A stretch of 64,000 nt of DNA from contig NZ_JAUOPC010000003.1 of assembly GCF_030546805.1 (NCBI RefSeq), positions 372,001 to 436,000 on the forward strand, read 5' to 3'. This DNA comes from Cyclobacterium sp. 1_MG-2023. Its GTDB lineage: Bacteria > Bacteroidota > Bacteroidia > Cytophagales > Cyclobacteriaceae. Position numbers and translations under genes: made by a program. Position 1 is the first letter of the stretch. Every line of letters begins with the position of its first letter. The notes under the pieces are model-generated. The model made no database searches. It was not told where the DNA came from and saw only the letters and a program-made list of their open reading frames with translations. Of the stretch, positions 17,428 to 26,886 are shown piece after piece.

Positions 17428-18948
17428 TTAAATGCTTTGGACAAAAGCCTCCCATTTTTTAAAAGGTTTGGCTTTCATTACTCGGGGGAATTTTACTTGG
17501 CCACCTTTTTTCTTTTGTTTTTCATTGTAGGCAATAAAAGTAGAAAGGGGAACAATTTTCACATCAATACTTTTTAGGGCCTTATTTCTAGCAACATTAT
17601 AATTTTTATTATTGTCACGAAGAAATGCATCCAAAAAGTCTTTTACTTCTTCTTCGTCTGCAGTTCCTGAATCTTTGCCCAAATACCAGCGGTGGAGGTA
17701 ATCACCATCTTCTTCTATAGCCGCAACGGTGTATTCCGGAATGGTCAGGTTAAATTTCTCTTGGACCGCTTCCATGGCTTTGTCCATTTGGTGCACACCC
17801 AATTGGCTCCCCACTACGTTTAAGAAAAACTTTGTTCGCCCTGTGATTTTGATTTCCAGCTTATCCTTATTGGTAAAAGCAATGGTATCTCCAATCATAT
17901 AGCGCCATGCACCGGATACTGTAGAAATCAATAGTATATAGTCTTTGTTTTCTTCCACTTCACCAATGGTCAATGCTTTGGCCTCAGGTTTTACAGCTCC
18001 ATTTTCATCCATGTTTTCCGATTCAAAAGGAACAAATTCAAAATAAATACCATTATCTAAAACCAAGGCCATGGCTTCTGTGCCCGGTCGATTTTGAAAA
18101 GCCAAAAACCCCTCTGAAGCCAAGTAAGTGTCTATATAAACCAGCGGATGCGCCAGGTTTTTCTCGAAACTTTTCCTATGTGGTTCAAATGCCACACCTC
18201 CAGGAGTATATACCGAAAGGTTAGGCCAAATCTCATGAATAGAGGAAACTCCATGGTAAGCAATAACCCGCTTCATCATTAATTCAATCCATGATGGAAT
18301 GCCTGAAATACTTCCAATATCCCAATCTTTTGCGTTTTTTGCTATCTCTTCAATCCTTTCGTCCCAATCTTCTATAGCTGATATTTCAGGGCCGGGTTTA
18401 TAAAAACTTTGAAACCAAAATGGGATTTGGCTGGCACTTATCCCACTTATTTCTCCTTCCAGAAAACCGTTGTTTTTTTTCAGGGCAGTAGAACTTCCCA
18501 ACATCATAATTTGTCGCTCAAAAAAATCAGGGGGTAAATCATATTTGGATAAACTGACCACCTGCTGTATGCCGGTATTTCTGATCGAGTCAATCATTTC
18601 ATCGGTTACGGGGATGTATTTGCTATTGCTCGTGGTTCCTGAGCTAACAGCAAAATACTGATTGATACCCGGCCAAGTGATGTCCTCGTGTCCCTCTCTG
18701 ATCTTATTCCACCATTCTTTATAAATCTTGTCATAATCATGGTAGGGCACCTTCTCCTGAAATGCCTGTGAAGTTTCGTTAGCATCAAGGATTTTTTTAA
18801 ACCCATAGTACTTACCAAAGGAGGTGTCTTTCGCCGTGTCTAGAAGATGTTTTAATACTTTTGACTGTGCTTTTTCAGGATTGTCCTCTGTACTTAGTTT
18901 ACCCCCTAATTCGATTGCTTTCTTTATTAATTCACCAATTACCGGCAT
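17428..18948 (-). CDS. GH3 auxin-responsive-promoter family acyl-adenylating enzyme
   Basis: Member of the GH3 branch of the ANL adenylating superfamily, named for plant enzymes that join acyl acids to amino acids. The ATP-binding loop is visible as AVSSGTTSNSKYIPVTDE near residue 105. Further family blocks are YTPGGVAFEPHRKSF, YLASEGFLAFQNRPGTEAM and the hinge-side GDTIAFTNKDKLEIKITGRTKFFLN. The 506-residue length is typical of the bacterial group, which is common in Bacteroidota and mostly uncharacterised. The substrate acid and acceptor are unknown. It is apparently monocistronic. Confidence 0.88.
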   Translation of the reverse strand: MPVIGELIKKAIELGGKLSTEDNPEKAQSKVLKHLLDTAKDTSFGKYYGFKKILDANETSQAFQEKVPYHDYDKIYKEWWNKIREGHEDITWPGINQYFAVSSGTTSNSKYIPVTDEMIDSIRNTGIQQVVSLSKYDLPPDFFERQIMMLGSSTALKKNNGFLEGEISGISASQIPFWFQSFYKPGPEISAIEDWDERIEEIAKNAKDWDIGSISGIPSWIELMMKRVIAYHGVSSIHEIWPNLSVYTPGGVAFEPHRKSFEKNLAHPLVYIDTYLASEGFLAFQNRPGTEAMALVLDNGIYFEFVPFESENMDENGAVKPEAKALTIGEVEENKDYILLISTVSGAWRYMIGDTIAFTNKDKLEIKITGRTKFFLNVVGSQLGVHQMDKAMEAVQEKFNLTIPEYTVAAIEEDGDYLHRWYLGKDSGTADEEEVKDFLDAFLRDNNKNYNVARNKALKSIDVKIVPLSTFIAYNEKQKKKGGQVKFPRVMKAKPFKKWEAFVQSI

Positions 18949-19430
18949 ATGTTCTGCTAATGTTTAAAGTCAAATTGTTTTTTTGATTTACAAGCAATTA
19001 TTAGACCACTAAAAATTTATTTTCTTTAAGTAATTGTAATTTAGTCATTTAAAAAAATATGATTATGTTTACAAATTGAAATTTGAATTTTTGACCTAAT
19101 ACTGGGTTTTTAGGCTTACTAATAGTCCGACCTTTTAACTAAATATCCGGGATATTTAGTTTCAGTTCACCCAAATTGTTTTGGATTTTAGTTTGTCGTT
19201 ATTAGTTTTAAGCTTTTAGTAACTGTATTTTATTTCTATTATTTCTTTTTAATAAAATCAATGATGGACTGTTTCAAATCGATTAAATAAATAATCAATT
19301 TTCATTTATTTAAAAACCTGCTTCCTTTAGTGTTCTGATGGTAAAATGAAATAATTTTATTCAGTTACCGGTGAACGGGTGCAGCTGATTTTTAAATGGT
19401 TAAATTTTAAACTTATTCTTTAAATTTACT
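18949..19430. other. AT-rich divergent intergenic region, no gene seen
   Basis: 482 bases between divergent genes (the GH3-type enzyme leftward, the phosphoribosyltransferase-like gene rightward), so it must contain promoters for both. It is strongly AT-rich. I found no clear TAnnTTTG element, hairpin or small coding region that I would defend. Confidence 0.4.
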
Positions 19431-19841
19431 ATGAACACACCCTTAGAAATCACGTTTGGCGCAATTAGTGATGCTTTACACAGTTTTAACTTCCCGGAAA
19501 TTGATTTGGTTTTGGGCCTTTCGGAAGGAGGAAAAGCACCTGCTTTAATGATTGCCCATCAGCTAGGTGTTGCGCTAAAAATCATGGATTTTTCCGAATC
19601 CCTTGAACCTCATGCTTTGTCTCTGTCCAATGCTGAGGAAGAAGATTTAGGCTTGGACTTTTATGGGCACCACAGGATATTGATTGTTGATGATATTGCA
19701 CTTTCAGTCAATAAACTTCCCCAAATTAAAGAAAAAATCAAGGTAGAAGAGGTCTATTCTTTTGTGCTTTTCGGAGAAGCTGATTTAGTATTGTTTCCAA
19801 AGGTGAAATCCAAAGTGAAAATGCCTTGGGCAATAATTTGA
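19431..19841 (+). CDS. Phosphoribosyltransferase-like protein
   Basis: Small 136-residue protein resembling a type I phosphoribosyltransferase fold. LVLGLSEGGKAPALMIAHQLGV (about 24-45) fits the early strand-loop-helix. The segment RILIVDDIALSVNKL (about 80-94) aligns with the PRPP-binding loop, normally VLIVDDVxTTG, but the TTG/TGxT part is replaced by ALSV, so PRPP binding may be lost or changed. Two stop codons (TGA TGA) end it, and the same reading frame stays coding-like for another 280 bases. It may regulate or bind nucleotides; no specific function is claimed. Confidence 0.6.
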   Translation: MNTPLEITFGAISDALHSFNFPEIDLVLGLSEGGKAPALMIAHQLGVALKIMDFSESLEPHALSLSNAEEEDLGLDFYGHHRILIVDDIALSVNKLPQIKEKIKVEEVYSFVLFGEADLVLFPKVKSKVKMPWAII

Positions 19842-20129
19842 TGAAAATTTAACACCGAATATTCAATTGATCTTCTACTACCTGCTGAAAATGCCTTAAA
19901 ATCAGCCTATTCGTTGTTGTTAGGGGATTTCACCTTAGCAATGCTATGTTGCTAAAATCTGCAAACAGGCTATTTCACTTGTGATTGGAACCTTCCTGAG
20001 AAAGCTCAGGAAATACCATTGGATAATCCGGATTTAATTGCAATTTCATTGTCAAAGGATCATGGCTCCGTTTGTTCTCTGCTTAGGTCTTTAAACGGCA
20101 ATGGGCTAGGCGCTGAGGCCATTATTTAG
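19842..20129 (+). pseudogene. Possible decayed reading frame behind the phosphoribosyltransferase-like gene
   Basis: In the same frame as the preceding gene, translation past its stop gives a coding-like stretch (EYSIDLLLPAENALKSAY), a TAA inside a small palindrome (TTAGCAA 19936-19942, TTGCTAA 19950-19956), then another stretch (LQTGYFTCDWNLPEKAQE ... NPDLIAISLSKDHG ... GLGAEAII) ending with TAG at 20127-20129. The amino acid composition looks like real protein but no start codon fits. It may be a pseudogene or a gene interrupted by the palindrome. The last bases overlap the 3' end of the convergent carbonic anhydrase gene. I do not recognise the family. Confidence 0.3.
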
Positions 20130-20757
20130 ACCCTAAATCATAAATATTTCTTACTTCTTTCAATATTTTATTGACATCTATATTCAGGTCTATTAAGCTT
20201 CCTGTTTTGATATCAAAAACTACACCATGAATAATAGGACCACCGTTTTCTAGAAAACTTTTTTGCCAAACGGCCATTTTGACAACATTGATGCACTGTT
20301 CTTGAACATTCAGTTCCACCAAACGATTGTACCTCTGGGTTTCATCGGTAATGGCATTTAATTCCTCAAAATGTAAACGGTAAACATCCCTTATATTTCT
20401 TAGCCAAGGATTTAATATACCCAAGTCCTTTGATTCCAGGGCAGCAGCAATGCCCCCACACAAATAATGGCCGCAAACAATAATATGCTTTACCTTCAAA
20501 TGACCTACCGCATATTCAATAACCGAAGCTGAATTATTGTCGTTATTGGGTACCAAATTGGCAATGTTTCTATGCACAAATACTTCTCCTGCATCCGCAC
20601 CCAGCAGTTCTTCGGCCGTCACCCTGCTGTCACTGCAACCAATAAATAAATGTAAAGGCTTTTGCTCCTTGGTTAGCTTCTTAAAAAATTCCGGATCATT
20701 TCCCAGTTTTTTTTGAACCCAATCTTTGTTGTTTTTTAATAGCCGCTTATATTCCAT
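20122..20757 (-). CDS. Beta-class carbonic anhydrase
   Basis: Zinc enzyme interconverting CO2 and bicarbonate in the cytoplasm. The beta-class active site is complete: C41, D43 and R45 in GCSDSR, then H97 and C100 in CGHYLCGG. GEVFVHRNIANLV near residue 57 is the other family signature. At 211 residues it is normal for the bacterial CynT/Can type. It is monocistronic with a good promoter upstream (20818-20848). Confidence 0.95.
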   Translation of the reverse strand: MEYKRLLKNNKDWVQKKLGNDPEFFKKLTKEQKPLHLFIGCSDSRVTAEELLGADAGEVFVHRNIANLVPNNDNNSASVIEYAVGHLKVKHIIVCGHYLCGGIAAALESKDLGILNPWLRNIRDVYRLHFEELNAITDETQRYNRLVELNVQEQCINVVKMAVWQKSFLENGGPIIHGVVFDIKTGSLIDLNIDVNKILKEVRNIYDLGSK

Positions 20758-21114
20758 GTAGTTGTTAATAGGTCTGCTAAAATTTCTTAATTAATTTAAA
20801 AAACTTACCGCAGCACTCAAATATAATTCTATTCTTTGTGTGAACAAGCAACTATTTGTCAATTGCCTCAATAATAGCTTGATAGATTTAAAATGTATCC
20901 CATAATAAGTTTCTTCGCAGTAAACGGAAACCTATTTGGTAGGTGATATTTCAAGTTTAGGCGGTAAGGTATAAAAAGTAACGAGAAGAAAACTTATCCA
21001 TTCTTATTAAGGGGAAAGTTTCTTACCAATCATTTAACCAATGATACAACCATCTCATCGATTTAAAAGAATAGAAGTGAAATAGGGCTAGGGTATATTT
21101 TGATATTGCTAAGG
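20758..21114. other. Intergenic region upstream of carbonic anhydrase, no gene seen
   Basis: 357 bases between two leftward genes. The left part holds the carbonic anhydrase promoter listed separately. The rest shows no coding region, and I see no convincing terminator for the acyltransferase gene at 21115. Confidence 0.4.
20818..20848 (-). promoter_or_regulatory. Bacteroidota-type promoter for the carbonic anhydrase gene
   Basis: Read on the minus strand, CTTG (20848-20845) is followed after 19 bases by a perfect -7 element TATATTTG (20825-20818). The predicted start of transcription is near 20811, giving a leader of about 54 bases. Confidence 0.55.
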
Positions 21115-22134
21115 TTAATATTTTGTCAATTCCTCTTCATCAATATTGTAATGATTGCTATTCATTTTTAAAACCAGTAACAAAAGAAAGATGGGAATTA
21201 ATGCTATAGCGGGTGAAAAGAGCTTAGAGAACATGATAAATATTCCAAGGTAATAAAGTGGTATGCCAACCAGCCCTATGCAAAATTTAATCGTTCCATA
21301 AAATACAGGGTCTTCTACTTTGCGCTCTATCCATTTCCATACCAACCAAAGGGGAAGATGAAAGACCTTAAATAGATGGTTTTTCCACTTGGAGGCAGGC
21401 TTTAATTTTATTTTGGGATTCGTTTCCATATTTCCTCTAAACTTGGTGATGTCAGTACTTGATTGGAGAATTTGTTTTATGGAATTGTCGTAATTTTCTT
21501 CAGGTAAATGTAAGGTTAGGGATTCTAGTTCCTCTTTTGATTGCTTAACCAATCTTCTTTCCTCTTCATAATATTCCTTAGCAGATATTGGTGCTCCAAT
21601 TTCCAGTAAGGCCTTGGAACCGGATTTTTGGTGGGCTTGATAGCTTATACCTATGGGAAGGATAACCAAATCAAAGGAAGGGTCATCAGCTAAAGTTGCA
21701 GCAACTATTCGTGTGAAACCTTTACTAAGAGGCCTAATCCGGCGTTTTAAGGAATGATTTCCTTCAGGGAAAATCAATATTTTACCGTTCTTTTTTAAGA
21801 TGGACCGACAAAGGGCAAAGCTTTTATTGTTTCCGGAAATTGTCCCGAAGCCATCTCTGATTCTATATACAGGTACCATTCTTATGAAGGCCAAAATTTT
21901 GGCAATCAAGGGATTTTTAAAAACAGATGCCCTTGCGAGAAAATAAGGCTTTAGGTCGATGAATGTTGTGATCAACAAAGCATCTAATAATGCATTTTGG
22001 TGATTGGCAATAATAAGGGTGGGCCTGTGTTTATAAGGCTTCCAATTTCCAACGATTTCAATTTCTGAAAAATAAAACCATAAGGCAGTTTTCACCAACC
22101 GCTTGAGTAGGGAATTAAACAACCTTTGCCACAT
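21115..22134 (-). CDS. PlsC-like 1-acylglycerol-3-phosphate acyltransferase with C-terminal membrane segments
   Basis: Membrane acyltransferase, probably acylating lysophosphatidic acid or a related lipid. The catalytic HX4D motif is NHQNALLD near residue 46, and the FPEGNHS substrate motif lies near 128. The C-terminal third has a long hydrophobic pair (about 270-325), seen in a family of longer bacterial PlsC-like proteins. An upstream in-frame ATG at 22206 would lie deep in the symporter gene and add 24 uncharacteristic residues, so I prefer the ATG at 22134 (MWQRLFNSLL). Even so it overlaps the symporter's 3' end by 20 bases, indicating one operon. Confidence 0.82.
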   Translation of the reverse strand: MWQRLFNSLLKRLVKTALWFYFSEIEIVGNWKPYKHRPTLIIANHQNALLDALLITTFIDLKPYFLARASVFKNPLIAKILAFIRMVPVYRIRDGFGTISGNNKSFALCRSILKKNGKILIFPEGNHSLKRRIRPLSKGFTRIVAATLADDPSFDLVILPIGISYQAHQKSGSKALLEIGAPISAKEYYEEERRLVKQSKEELESLTLHLPEENYDNSIKQILQSSTDITKFRGNMETNPKIKLKPASKWKNHLFKVFHLPLWLVWKWIERKVEDPVFYGTIKFCIGLVGIPLYYLGIFIMFSKLFSPAIALIPIFLLLLVLKMNSNHYNIDEEELTKY

Positions 22135-23026
22135 AATTGTATTTTTTCCATAGGCTAGCGATGGTAAGGCCTGAAACGATATGCCAAATGCCCCACCATC
22201 CGGCAATAATGGACATTCCGCCTAAACCATCAAAATAGTTGAAAATCAAAACCAGGGCCAGTCCGGAGTTTTGAATTCCGGTTTCAATGGTAAGTGTTTT
22301 GGTGTCCTCAAGGGTTAAACTGAAGACTTTGGACAAGCTAAAGCCTGAACCCAGAGCTACAAAATTATGCATCAAAACCAAACCGAAAACCCATCCAATG
22401 ACTTTAATAAAAAGATCAAAATTGCTATAAAAGGCGATAATGACAATACTGATAAAGATTACCACACTAATAGGTTTGAGAAGGCTTGCAATTTTTTCAG
22501 CAAGAAACGGTTTCTTCTTGTTGACATATATCCCTAATATTAGGGGAATGCCAAGAAGTAGTGCTACGGTCTCAAAAACATCGCTGTAATTTAGACTGAT
22601 GCTTTTTAATAAGAGAGCAGAAGGAGAATAGAGCCCAGACCATAATGCGAAATTAAAAGGAGTGAGTACAATAGAACTTAATGTAGCGAAAGCCGTAAGA
22701 CTAACCGAGAGTGCGCTGTTGCCGCCCGCATAATTGGTAAGGAAATTTGAAATATTGCCTCCGGGGCAGGCTGCTACTAAAAACATGCCCAAGGCTACAC
22801 TGGGACTGGGTTGGATAAACAGAATCAAAACCCACGTCAGAAATGGTAATAGCAGAAATTGGGAGGTAATGCCTAGTAAAAATGATTTGGGATACGACCA
22901 TAAATATTTGAAATCCGAAAGTTTAATTTCAAGGGCGACACCAAACATGATAACGGCTAGAGAAACGTTCATTAAAAATAAAGAATCCTCTCCAAAATTG
23001 ATCTGCATTTGATCTAATTCTTCCAT
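22115..23026 (-). CDS. Bile acid:sodium symporter family (SBF) transporter
   Basis: Integral membrane protein of 303 residues with 9-10 hydrophobic segments. The segment VAACPGGNISNFLTNYAGGNSALSVSLTA (near 85-112) carries the conserved PGG-N-S and sodium-site pattern of the SBF/ASBT family, and ETGIQNSGLALVL near 248 is the second crossover motif. The family moves organic anions with sodium, not only bile acids; pantothenate-type and other substrates are known, so I leave the substrate open. First gene of an operon with the acyltransferase. Confidence 0.85.
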   Translation of the reverse strand: MEELDQMQINFGEDSLFLMNVSLAVIMFGVALEIKLSDFKYLWSYPKSFLLGITSQFLLLPFLTWVLILFIQPSPSVALGMFLVAACPGGNISNFLTNYAGGNSALSVSLTAFATLSSIVLTPFNFALWSGLYSPSALLLKSISLNYSDVFETVALLLGIPLILGIYVNKKKPFLAEKIASLLKPISVVIFISIVIIAFYSNFDLFIKVIGWVFGLVLMHNFVALGSGFSLSKVFSLTLEDTKTLTIETGIQNSGLALVLIFNYFDGLGGMSIIAGWWGIWHIVSGLTIASLWKKYNYVAKVV

Positions 23027-23122
23027 AAAGCAATTGAAGTGAAGTTCAAAATTAATATAAATTTTCAGAACGATAAGTTTGCCGGGTAATTGATAAGTTT
23101 TTGAAACTATTCAAAACCAAAA

Positions 23123-23154
23123 TTTCAATGATAAATTTAATTTTTATAAATTTG
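23123..23154 (+). promoter_or_regulatory. Probable gapA promoter
   Basis: A perfect -7 element TAAATTTG lies at 23147-23154. A near-consensus -33 element TTTC lies at 23123-23126, 20 bases upstream. The predicted start near 23161 leaves a leader of roughly 140 bases. Confidence 0.5.
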
Positions 23155-23286
23155 ACCATTGAAAATTTCGGAAGGAAAGATCAAATAGACCAATTGGCTA
23201 ATTTTGAATTGTTCAGCACTAGAACGTCATATTATTTCCAAAGCGGTGGACAGTAAAAAATAGTAATCTTATAAACCATAGAATAG

Positions 23287-24303
<1,017 letters not shown>

Positions 24304-24329
24304 AAAGCCTTAGGCTTTAATAATTAAAA

Positions 24330-24363
24330 ATAGGGTTGGAGTTTTTCCAATCCTATTTTTTTA
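24330..24363. terminator. Terminator shared by gapA and the convergent DUF1801 gene
   Basis: Arms 24330-24340 and 24346-24356 pair with one G:U-type mismatch around a GTTTT loop and continue into a T7 run, terminating gapA on the plus strand. The stop codon of the convergent gene (24353-24355) lies in the stem, so the same hairpin overlaps its coding end. Confidence 0.8.
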
Positions 24364-24808
24364 TGCTCTTTTCGTAAGTGTTGATCCATTCTTGCATACT
24401 CACCTTAGCTATTAATTTTCCTATTAAATCATAGGGGATTTGGTCCATTTTTTTGAAGCGAATACAGCTTTTACCCATATCTAATTTAGCCTTACTGTGT
24501 TTTGGGAACTCTTCTTTAAACCAGCTCATCAATTCCCCGTCGGCATAAATGCAGGAATGATACAAGGCCAGGTAATTTTTTTGATTGGCAATGTTTACAA
24601 AAGGCAAGGGTAGTGTAGGGTTGCAGTGGTAGCCTGCAGGATATGCTGAATGAGGGACTACATAGCCAATCATACCATAACTCATGGTCTCTTCAAATCC
24701 TTTGGGGAGATTGGAAAGAATTGTTTGTCTTAATTTATAAAATGCATCTTTTCTATCTTCAGGAATTTCTTCGAGGTAGTTTTCGACAGAAGTGGCTTTG
24801 CTATTCAT
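24353..24808 (-). CDS. DUF1801/YdhG-like small protein
   Basis: Cytoplasmic protein of 151 residues in the DUF1801 family (YdhG/YdeI-like fold). Recognisable features are YLEEIPEDRKDAFYKLRQTIL near the N-terminus, ETMSYGMIGYVVPH near 40-53, and FKEEFPKHSKAKLDMGKSCIRFKK near 105-128. Some relatives are called iron chaperones or frataxin-like, but function here is not established. Its stop codon lies inside the gapA terminator stem. It starts 14 bases after the ceramidase-like gene ends, so the two may be co-transcribed. Confidence 0.75.
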   Translation of the reverse strand: MNSKATSVENYLEEIPEDRKDAFYKLRQTILSNLPKGFEETMSYGMIGYVVPHSAYPAGYHCNPTLPLPFVNIANQKNYLALYHSCIYADGELMSWFKEEFPKHSKAKLDMGKSCIRFKKMDQIPYDLIGKLIAKVSMQEWINTYEKSIKK

Positions 24809-24822
24809 AGGATTGGGTATGG

Positions 24823-26403
24823 TTAATTTTTTTCTAAGGTAGCTGATGTTTTTGATAAATCATCCAAGAGTTTTAATGTTTCCCTGTGAAGGATAGGTGC
24901 CGTTTCGGGCCCCAAGGAATTTACTTCACCATAGGGGGCAGTCTCTCGTCCATAGGTGAAAGGAGGCTTTTCATCCCATTGACTTTTGGGCACTATATAT
25001 CCAATCATATCATTGGCCATGCCGCTAAAGAATTTAAATTGGCCGGGCATCTTGCTTTTTATAGCAGGCACTTCTACGGGGGCAATGCCGAAATCAGCAC
25101 CTTCCGGAGCCTCTACACCGCCGTTCAGGATTTCCGGGTACAATTCCCCAGGAATATGTACGAAAGTAGCAGGGCCTAGTTTCCATGCATTTACTTCAGA
25201 CCTTACATTTCCCCAAGACATAAAACCTCTATCAAATACCCCAATAAAAGAGGCCAACCTGAACAATTTATTTGTCATAGGCAATGGTACCGTCTTGGCA
25301 CGGATAGCCAAGTTGCTCCGGTATACCGTATCCATTCCTTTGGCCATGGTTTCAAAACTAATTTTGGCCAAGGCCAATCCTTGGGCATCAATTTTATCTA
25401 CAGTAGCAGCCTTTAAGGTGTCCTGAGAATAGGGGTGTACCACTGGGTCACTAGGTCTGGTTGTCATCAAGCCTCCCAATGCCCCATTAAGAAAAATCGA
25501 AACGCCTCCCAAGCCTTCATGGTAAACAGAATCATTGTAAACAATGCCTTCTTCCATATATTCTCTCCAATAGTGTGGGAAATCGGAACTGATTAAGGTA
25601 TTGTCTGCCCAGAGCGTCTCAGGGTGGTTGCCCCAGTTCATGATTGTTCCTAAGGTTTTGTCAGTATCCTTTTGCATTACCTGCATAAGCCTAATGGCCG
25701 CATCATAAACTTTTGGAGCCCTGGTATCTCCAACCAAAGGAGCGGCATCACTTTCATTTATGGCAAATTTTAAGTAAGCGGATTTTCGGTTGTTATAGGC
25801 TTCCAATACAGACCTTGTGATGCCCTCAAAAACAAGGGCTTTATAATTTTCATCCACCCCCCTGGTAAATGGGTCCGGTCCCCACATGCCCATCATATCG
25901 GGAGAAGAATGCACATGTGTGCTGGTGATAATCAGGTGGTCCAGTTCCGTTTTTTGAAGGATCTTTTTTCTTAAGGAAATTACTTCATCATTTCCAAAGC
26001 CAATCATGTCAATGACACAAAGTCCTAATTTTATTTGTCCATCATCCAATACAATGGACCTTGCCCACAAAGGGTCATTAATTCCTGATGCAGGTCTATT
26101 TTGTTGAAACCCGGCCAGCCAAATCGGATCAAATTTACCATTTTGATTGAGGTCGTTGTAATAATCCCCATCTTCTTCATTGTATTCAGCATCACCATTT
26201 ACATCCTGCCAGGTATCATAACCAACCGGACTGATATCGGCAACAGCAAACCCGGCACTTAATTCGGCATTTCCTTCATTCTGTAAAGAGAGGTTCAGGT
26301 CATAACCTTTGTGCCTGTCCCGAAATTGATACATTCCAAAGACCAATAAAAATACCAGTACTCCCGCAAATATTAGTAAAGAATATTTTAACCAACGATT
26401 CAT
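24823..26403 (-). CDS. Neutral/alkaline ceramidase-like exported protein
   Basis: Membrane-anchored or exported protein of 526 residues with one N-terminal hydrophobic segment (about 6-25). The body resembles the neutral/alkaline non-lysosomal ceramidase N-domain: AGFAVADISPVGYDTW near 51, LGLCVIDMIGFGNDEV near 128, and the metal-binding TSTHVHSSPDMMG near 161-173. A GNHPETL block follows near 255. Known family enzymes hydrolyse ceramide amides, but many bacterial homologues are untested. An acidic DxNxN-rich stretch (DVNGDAEYNEED, DLNQNGKFDP, about 67-93) interrupts the N-terminal part and looks like calcium-binding loops. Confidence 0.75.
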   Translation of the reverse strand: MNRWLKYSLLIFAGVLVFLLVFGMYQFRDRHKGYDLNLSLQNEGNAELSAGFAVADISPVGYDTWQDVNGDAEYNEEDGDYYNDLNQNGKFDPIWLAGFQQNRPASGINDPLWARSIVLDDGQIKLGLCVIDMIGFGNDEVISLRKKILQKTELDHLIITSTHVHSSPDMMGMWGPDPFTRGVDENYKALVFEGITRSVLEAYNNRKSAYLKFAINESDAAPLVGDTRAPKVYDAAIRLMQVMQKDTDKTLGTIMNWGNHPETLWADNTLISSDFPHYWREYMEEGIVYNDSVYHEGLGGVSIFLNGALGGLMTTRPSDPVVHPYSQDTLKAATVDKIDAQGLALAKISFETMAKGMDTVYRSNLAIRAKTVPLPMTNKLFRLASFIGVFDRGFMSWGNVRSEVNAWKLGPATFVHIPGELYPEILNGGVEAPEGADFGIAPVEVPAIKSKMPGQFKFFSGMANDMIGYIVPKSQWDEKPPFTYGRETAPYGEVNSLGPETAPILHRETLKLLDDLSKTSATLEKN

Positions 26404-26886
26404 AAAAACAGTTTTAATTAATTACTTTAAAAAATGAAAAAAGACCATTGTTTTATTACACTAAGCAGATAAATATTAGGGAGTTAAAGGTGAATAAAGT
26501 ACTTAAAAATCGATGGAATCAGAAGTTGGATTCTGTAAATAGGGATTATTTAAAAAAGTTACAATACCTATCTGGTGATGAGGAATAAAAATCATCCTTG
26601 GTATTTACTTTCAAGATTCTTCTATTTTCTTTTTTACACAATATTAAAAAAGTAGATACTTATTTGAAACCTGACTAATCCAGATTATATAAGAATAGTT
26701 TGGTACGTAAGTAATAAATACTAATCCCCATATATCCAAGCTCACAGAAGTATTGGTTCCCATTTATTCCTTACCTAAGAATGAACCATTCCTTATTATT
26801 CCTGAGCTCTAGAATAATTAGGAATGGTTATAGAAACAAATAATGTCTCATGTTTAATAATCTATGATTTGAAAATAGGGGATTTT
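26404..26886. other. 483-bp AT-rich intergenic region with one strong hairpin
   Basis: No coding region on either strand. It contains the hairpin at 26784-26829 listed separately and, presumably, the promoter of the ceramidase-like gene. Nothing else stood out. Confidence 0.4.
26784..26829. terminator. 18-bp near-perfect hairpin downstream of the CE15-like gene
   Basis: Arm 26784-26801 pairs with 26812-26829 with a single mismatch around a 10-base spacer that contains GAGCTC. It lies 58 bases past the stop of the CE15-like gene and could terminate it, but no U tract follows on the minus strand, so a processed or regulatory hairpin is also possible. Confidence 0.45.

Noticed and set aside
17296-17577. 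Plus-strand frame of 93 codons between the MFS and GH3-type genes
   Set aside because: Its second half is antisense to the 3' end of the GH3-type gene and the sequence has no protein-like pattern.
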